A DNA stretch of 64,000 bases from Bacteroides thetaiotaomicron VPI-5482. GTDB lineage: Bacteria > Bacteroidota > Bacteroidia > Bacteroidales > Bacteroidaceae. The notes under the pieces were generated by a model, which did not search any database, had not been told where the DNA came from, and was given only the letters and a program-made list of their open reading frames with translations. This document shows, piece by piece, positions 60,593 to 64,000 of the stretch; within the stretch, counting starts at the first letter, position 1; each line of letters begins with the position of its first letter. Location of the stretch: contig NC_004663.1 in NCBI RefSeq assembly GCF_000011065.1, positions 1,550,001-1,614,000 on the forward strand, in the 5' to 3' direction. The position numbers and the translations under genes were made by a program.

Positions 60593-63157
60593 TCAGATAA
60601 ACCAACGCACGTAGCAGAAGTCCTGACGGTGCGGAAGTTCCGGATTCTTCGGGAACATACGGTAAGACACCTTGAAGCTACCGGCATTTGACAGGCTATG
60701 TTTAACCTGGAATGTGTAAAGGTCGCCTTCTTTCTTGATAACGCTGAACGGTTCTACAGAGTAAACGTGTTGTTTACCATCCGCAGTTGTATAAGTAGTT
60801 ACCAGTTCAAGCCCTATAGCATCATTCAAGCCTTTTTCATCGATTACGTAAGTAATAGTATATTCTTTTCCGCTTTCGATATCACCGGCTTTCAAATCTT
60901 CCAGCTTGTCGCAAGATACGATTTCGATAGAATCCCACTTGGCAACGACTTCTTCTTTCCATGCAGCAATTTCTTTTGCTTTTGCATTGTCATTAGCAGA
61001 CAGCATATGGAAACGTTTTGCCAACTTATTGTAGAACTTATTGTAGTAGTCGTCCAACTGGCGTTTCATCGTATAGTGAGGAGCGATCTGAGCGATAGAA
61101 TTCTTCACTACCTTGATCCAGCCTTCTGAGTAGCCTTTCTTGTTACGAGCATAGTACAACGGCAGGATTTCTGTTTCAAGAATACTGTAGATAGTAGCAG
61201 CATCCAACTGATCCTGATGTTCCTGATTCTGATAAGTACGTTTTTCAGTCAACGCCCATCCTGCACCTTCACGGTAGCCTTCCAGCCACCATCCGTCCAA
61301 TACAGAGAAGTTGACAACACCGTTCATCAAAGCCTTTTCACCTGATGTACCGGATGCTTCCAACGGACGTGTCGGAGTGTTCAACCAGATATCAACGCCT
61401 GAAACCAGACGACGCGCCAACTGCATATCGTAGTTTTCGAGGAAGATAATCTTACCCAGGAATTCCGGACGACGGGAGATTTCGATAATACGTTTGATCA
61501 GACCCTGTCCTGCTCCATCGTGCGGATGAGCCTTACCTGTAAACAGGAACTGTACCGGATAATCGGGGTTGTTCACAATCTTAGAAAGACGTTCCAAGTC
61601 AGTAAACAACAAGTGCGCACGTTTGTAAGTAGCGAAACGACGACCGAAACCAATCAGCAACGCATTCGGGTTAATCTTGTCCATCAATGAAACGATGCGC
61701 GAAGGATCTCCCTGATTTTTCAACCATGTATCACGGAATGATTTGCGGATATAATCCACCAACTTATTCTTCATCGTCATACGAGTCTTCCAGATCTCTT
61801 CATCGGGTACATTATAGATGGCTTCCCAAATCTTAGGATTCGACTGGTCGTACCAGAAGTTCTCGTTGAAATATTTAAAGTACAGTTCTTTCCATTCGGT
61901 AGCACTCCATGTGGGGAAGTGAACACCATTAGTCACATAACCTACATGTATTTCTTCGGGGAAGTAACCTTTCCAGATAGTAGAGAACATCTCCTGAGAA
62001 ACTTTTCCGTGCAGCCAGCTTACACCGTTTACTTCCTGAGAAGTGTTGCAGGCAAATACCGACATACAGAAACGTTCGCCCTTGTCACCCGGATTGTTAC
62101 GTCCAAGATCCATCAGGTCGTCCCAGCTGATACCCATTCTAGCAGGATAACCACCCATGTACTTACCGAACAAACCTTCGTCGAAGTAGTCGTGACCGGC
62201 AGGAACCGGAGTATGAACTGTATAAAGAGAAGAAGCGCGAACCAGCTCGATAGACTGATCGAATGTCAGTCCGGTAGCTACATAGTCGCAGATACGCTGC
62301 ACATTGATCAATGCAGCATGTCCTTCGTTACAATGATAAACATCTTTTTTGATACCCAATGCTTTCAGGGTCAGGATACCACCGATACCCAACAGGATTT
62401 CCTGTTTCAGACGGTTTTCCCAGTCGCCACCATAAAGCTGATGAGTAATAGGACGGTCGAACTCGCTGTTCATTTCATTATCTGTATCCAGCAGATACAA
62501 AGAAATACGTCCTACATTTACACGCCATACGTTAGCATGTACATAATAATCCAGATAAGGAACATCCACCACCATCGGCTGACCATTCGCATCCATCACA
62601 CGGTCGATAGGAAGCTGGCCGAAGTTCTGCGCTTCGTAGTTGGCAATCTGCTGTCCATCCATAGACAACGTCTGAGTAAAGTAACCGTAACGATACAGGA
62701 AACCTACCGCACAAAGATCTACATTGCTGTCAGAAGCTTCTTTCAAGTAGTCACCGGCCAATACACCCAGACCACCGGAATATATTTTCAGGACGCTGCT
62801 CAAACCATATTCCATGCTGAAATAAGCTACAGACGGACGGGTTTCATCCGGCTTCACATCCATGTAATCTCTGAATTTTGTATAAACATCATTCATTCTC
62901 CTCAGAATCACCTTGTCTTTTGCCAACGCTTCCAGCTTCTCATAGCTCATACGTTCCAGCAACAACACAGGGTTCTGGCCACATTCTTTCCAAAGTTCCG
63001 GATCTAGATCTCTAAATAGTTCTGTCGCTTCAAAATTCCATGCCCACCAAATGTTGCGTGAAATCTCGGACAATTTCTCCAACTCAGCCGGGATACGTGA
63101 CTTCACTGTAACCTCTTTCCAGTTCGGAGTATTCACATTACTAACTTTAATTTTCAT
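60593..63157 (-). CDS. glgP: alpha-glucan (glycogen) phosphorylase, GT35
   Basis: This is an 854-residue phosphorylase of the shorter alpha-glucan phosphorylase type: N-terminal DUF3417-like segment (ELEKLSEISRNIWWAWNFEATELF), catalytic domains (SMEYGLSSVLKIYSGGLGVLAGDYLKEASD, VYHCNEGHAALI, GFGRRFATYKRAHLL) and the PLP-lysine region RPLEASGTSGEKALMNG. It releases glucose-1-phosphate from glycogen in the cytoplasm. It lies 37 nt downstream of the glycogen-synthase gene, so synthesis and breakdown genes are co-transcribed. Confidence 0.93.
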   Translation of the reverse strand: MKIKVSNVNTPNWKEVTVKSRIPAELEKLSEISRNIWWAWNFEATELFRDLDPELWKECGQNPVLLLERMSYEKLEALAKDKVILRRMNDVYTKFRDYMDVKPDETRPSVAYFSMEYGLSSVLKIYSGGLGVLAGDYLKEASDSNVDLCAVGFLYRYGYFTQTLSMDGQQIANYEAQNFGQLPIDRVMDANGQPMVVDVPYLDYYVHANVWRVNVGRISLYLLDTDNEMNSEFDRPITHQLYGGDWENRLKQEILLGIGGILTLKALGIKKDVYHCNEGHAALINVQRICDYVATGLTFDQSIELVRASSLYTVHTPVPAGHDYFDEGLFGKYMGGYPARMGISWDDLMDLGRNNPGDKGERFCMSVFACNTSQEVNGVSWLHGKVSQEMFSTIWKGYFPEEIHVGYVTNGVHFPTWSATEWKELYFKYFNENFWYDQSNPKIWEAIYNVPDEEIWKTRMTMKNKLVDYIRKSFRDTWLKNQGDPSRIVSLMDKINPNALLIGFGRRFATYKRAHLLFTDLERLSKIVNNPDYPVQFLFTGKAHPHDGAGQGLIKRIIEISRRPEFLGKIIFLENYDMQLARRLVSGVDIWLNTPTRPLEASGTSGEKALMNGVVNFSVLDGWWLEGYREGAGWALTEKRTYQNQEHQDQLDAATIYSILETEILPLYYARNKKGYSEGWIKVVKNSIAQIAPHYTMKRQLDDYYNKFYNKLAKRFHMLSANDNAKAKEIAAWKEEVVAKWDSIEIVSCDKLEDLKAGDIESGKEYTITYVIDEKGLNDAIGLELVTTYTTADGKQHVYSVEPFSVIKKEGDLYTFQVKHSLSNAGSFKVSYRMFPKNPELPHRQDFCYVRWFI

Positions 63158-63194
63158 AATGTTTTTGTTTACTTATTGATAATAAAATATTTCT

Positions 63195-64000
63195 TTAGCC
63201 TAACTGACGCTTCATGGCATTGCGCAAGGCAATATCATAAGCCTCGTAATAATATTGAATGAAGTGTTTCCACAATGCCTGCTCTGCAACATCTGCCGCA
63301 TGCTTACGGATCTCCTTCACTTCTTTTTCCGACTTATCTGCAAACAGCGTAATCGTATCTTTGATGCCATCCGCCACTTCCGAATCATTATAGTCCGAAC
63401 GATGCAGCACTTCCACTCCATCATTGATGCCATGCTGATTCTTCAGGCTGTTCACCCAAAGGCCAAAACCTGCCAGATCAGTAGTAATGGTAGGCACACG
63501 GAACGCTACACTTTCCAGCGGAGTATATCCCCACGGTTCGTAATAGGAAGCATATACACTCAAATCCTGTCCCAGCAATATATCATAATACTCTTTATTC
63601 AGGATACCATCACGCCCGTCCAGATAGCAAGGCACAAAAATCACCTTTACTTTATCATCGGGACGGTTGCCCATCCCCAGATATTTCAGCATATCCAGCA
63701 CTTGGTCATGCGTCATATTGTGCAGCCAATGAGTGATGAAAGGAACTTCAAGCGGTGTATCAAATTTTTCTTTGCTTTTCAGACGTTCCTGCAAGTCTTC
63801 ACGGGGATCTCCTACCCAACCGGGGACATTGATAAACGCCAATACGTTCTTATGGAGCTTTTTATCCCTGTTCAGACGGTTCAATGACTCCAGGAATACG
63901 TCAATACCCTTGTTCTTGAATTCATATCGACCACTGGTACCGATAATTAACGTATCGTCATCCAGATTTGTTCCCAACAATTTATTGGCTACGTTCAACA
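63195..64000 (-). CDS. glycogen synthase, GT3 type (C-terminal part; gene runs off the window)
   Basis: Only the last about 267 codons are in the window. The 5' part lies beyond base 64000, and the ATG near 63998 is internal. Features are TLIIGTSGRYEFKNKGIDVFLESLNRL, HWLHNMTHDQVLDMLKYLGMGN, CYLDGRDGILNKEYYDILLGQDLSVYASYYEPWGYTPLESVAF (the Glu-containing nucleotide-sugar site) and VPTITTDLAGFGLW. This is the eukaryotic-like GT3 glycogen synthase found in Bacteroidota, not the GT5 GlgA of E. coli. It elongates glycogen from UDP- or ADP-glucose. Confidence 0.9.
   Translation of the reverse strand, partial: LNVANKLLGTNLDDDTLIIGTSGRYEFKNKGIDVFLESLNRLNRDKKLHKNVLAFINVPGWVGDPREDLQERLKSKEKFDTPLEVPFITHWLHNMTHDQVLDMLKYLGMGNRPDDKVKVIFVPCYLDGRDGILNKEYYDILLGQDLSVYASYYEPWGYTPLESVAFRVPTITTDLAGFGLWVNSLKNQHGINDGVEVLHRSDYNDSEVADGIKDTITLFADKSEKEVKEIRKHAADVAEQALWKHFIQYYYEAYDIALRNAMKRQLG

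Noticed and set aside
61919..63007. 362-codon ORF antisense to glgP
   Set aside because: The plus-strand frame has no recognizable motif, while glgP on the other strand is unmistakable.

Overview
The window looks like chromosomal DNA of a human-gut Bacteroides, very close to B. thetaiotaomicron. The evidence is a SusC/SusD polysaccharide-utilization locus (PUL), a FucR-type fucose operon, a GT3-type glycogen synthase beside an alpha-glucan phosphorylase, a ribosomal protein S16 with a long Ala/Glu tail, and many promoters of the Bacteroides form (TTTG, about 20 nt, TAnnTTTG) without Shine-Dalgarno sequences. From memory, unchecked, the gene order matches the B. thetaiotaomicron VPI-5482 region around BT1257-BT1294. 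I saw no tRNA, rRNA, CRISPR or phage genes.

Layout. 1-1400: an IS110-family element with a frameshifted transposase and a structured non-coding end that may encode a bridge RNA. 1404-3995: a large exported MG2/plug-like protein. 4128-8552 (minus): a marR-tolC-emrA-emrB drug-efflux operon with a perfect 24-bp palindrome over the marR promoter. 8753-11029 (plus): membrane protein, winged-helix regulator, CreD. 11154-12019 (minus): zinc-ribbon/HTH regulator plus Yip1-like membrane protein. 12224-18525: macrodomain protein, a candidate small RNA, GNAT, choloylglycine hydrolase-family enzyme, a frameshifted dipeptidyl-peptidase, and a divergent HxlR/DJ-1 pair. 18994-22113: hybrid histidine kinase. 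22150-29435 (minus): an RND efflux operon that carries its own LytS/LytT-type two-component system. 29631-31595: Na+/H+ antiporter and rpsP. 31772-38543: fucR and fucI-fucA-fucK-mutarotase-fucP. 38730-50485: an ECF sigma/anti-sigma PUL with SusC, SusD, three surface lipoproteins and a GH18 endo-beta-N-acetylglucosaminidase. 51915-53615: a degenerate HTCS-like regulator. 54650-59017 (minus): potABCD polyamine uptake. 59157-60257: thioredoxin-like lipoprotein. 60593-64000 (minus): glycogen phosphorylase and a truncated glycogen synthase.

The fucose and endoglycosidase loci are adjacent. They fit a bacterium that cuts host N-glycans at the cell surface and catabolizes fucose, although nothing here proves co-regulation.

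The most unusual structure is a set of five intergenic arrays (plus one weak candidate). Each consists of about four short palindromes repeated at exactly 22 nt. The palindrome sequence differs between loci, but the geometry is the same: three loci have 13-nt units with 9-nt spacers, and one has 16-nt units with 6-nt spacers. All lie just downstream of gene 3' ends. I know of no description of them. A second notable signal is a probable antisense small RNA opposite the susC leader. Two genes (IS110 transposase and dipeptidyl-peptidase) are broken by single-base changes in homopolymer runs, so sequencing error has to be excluded for both.
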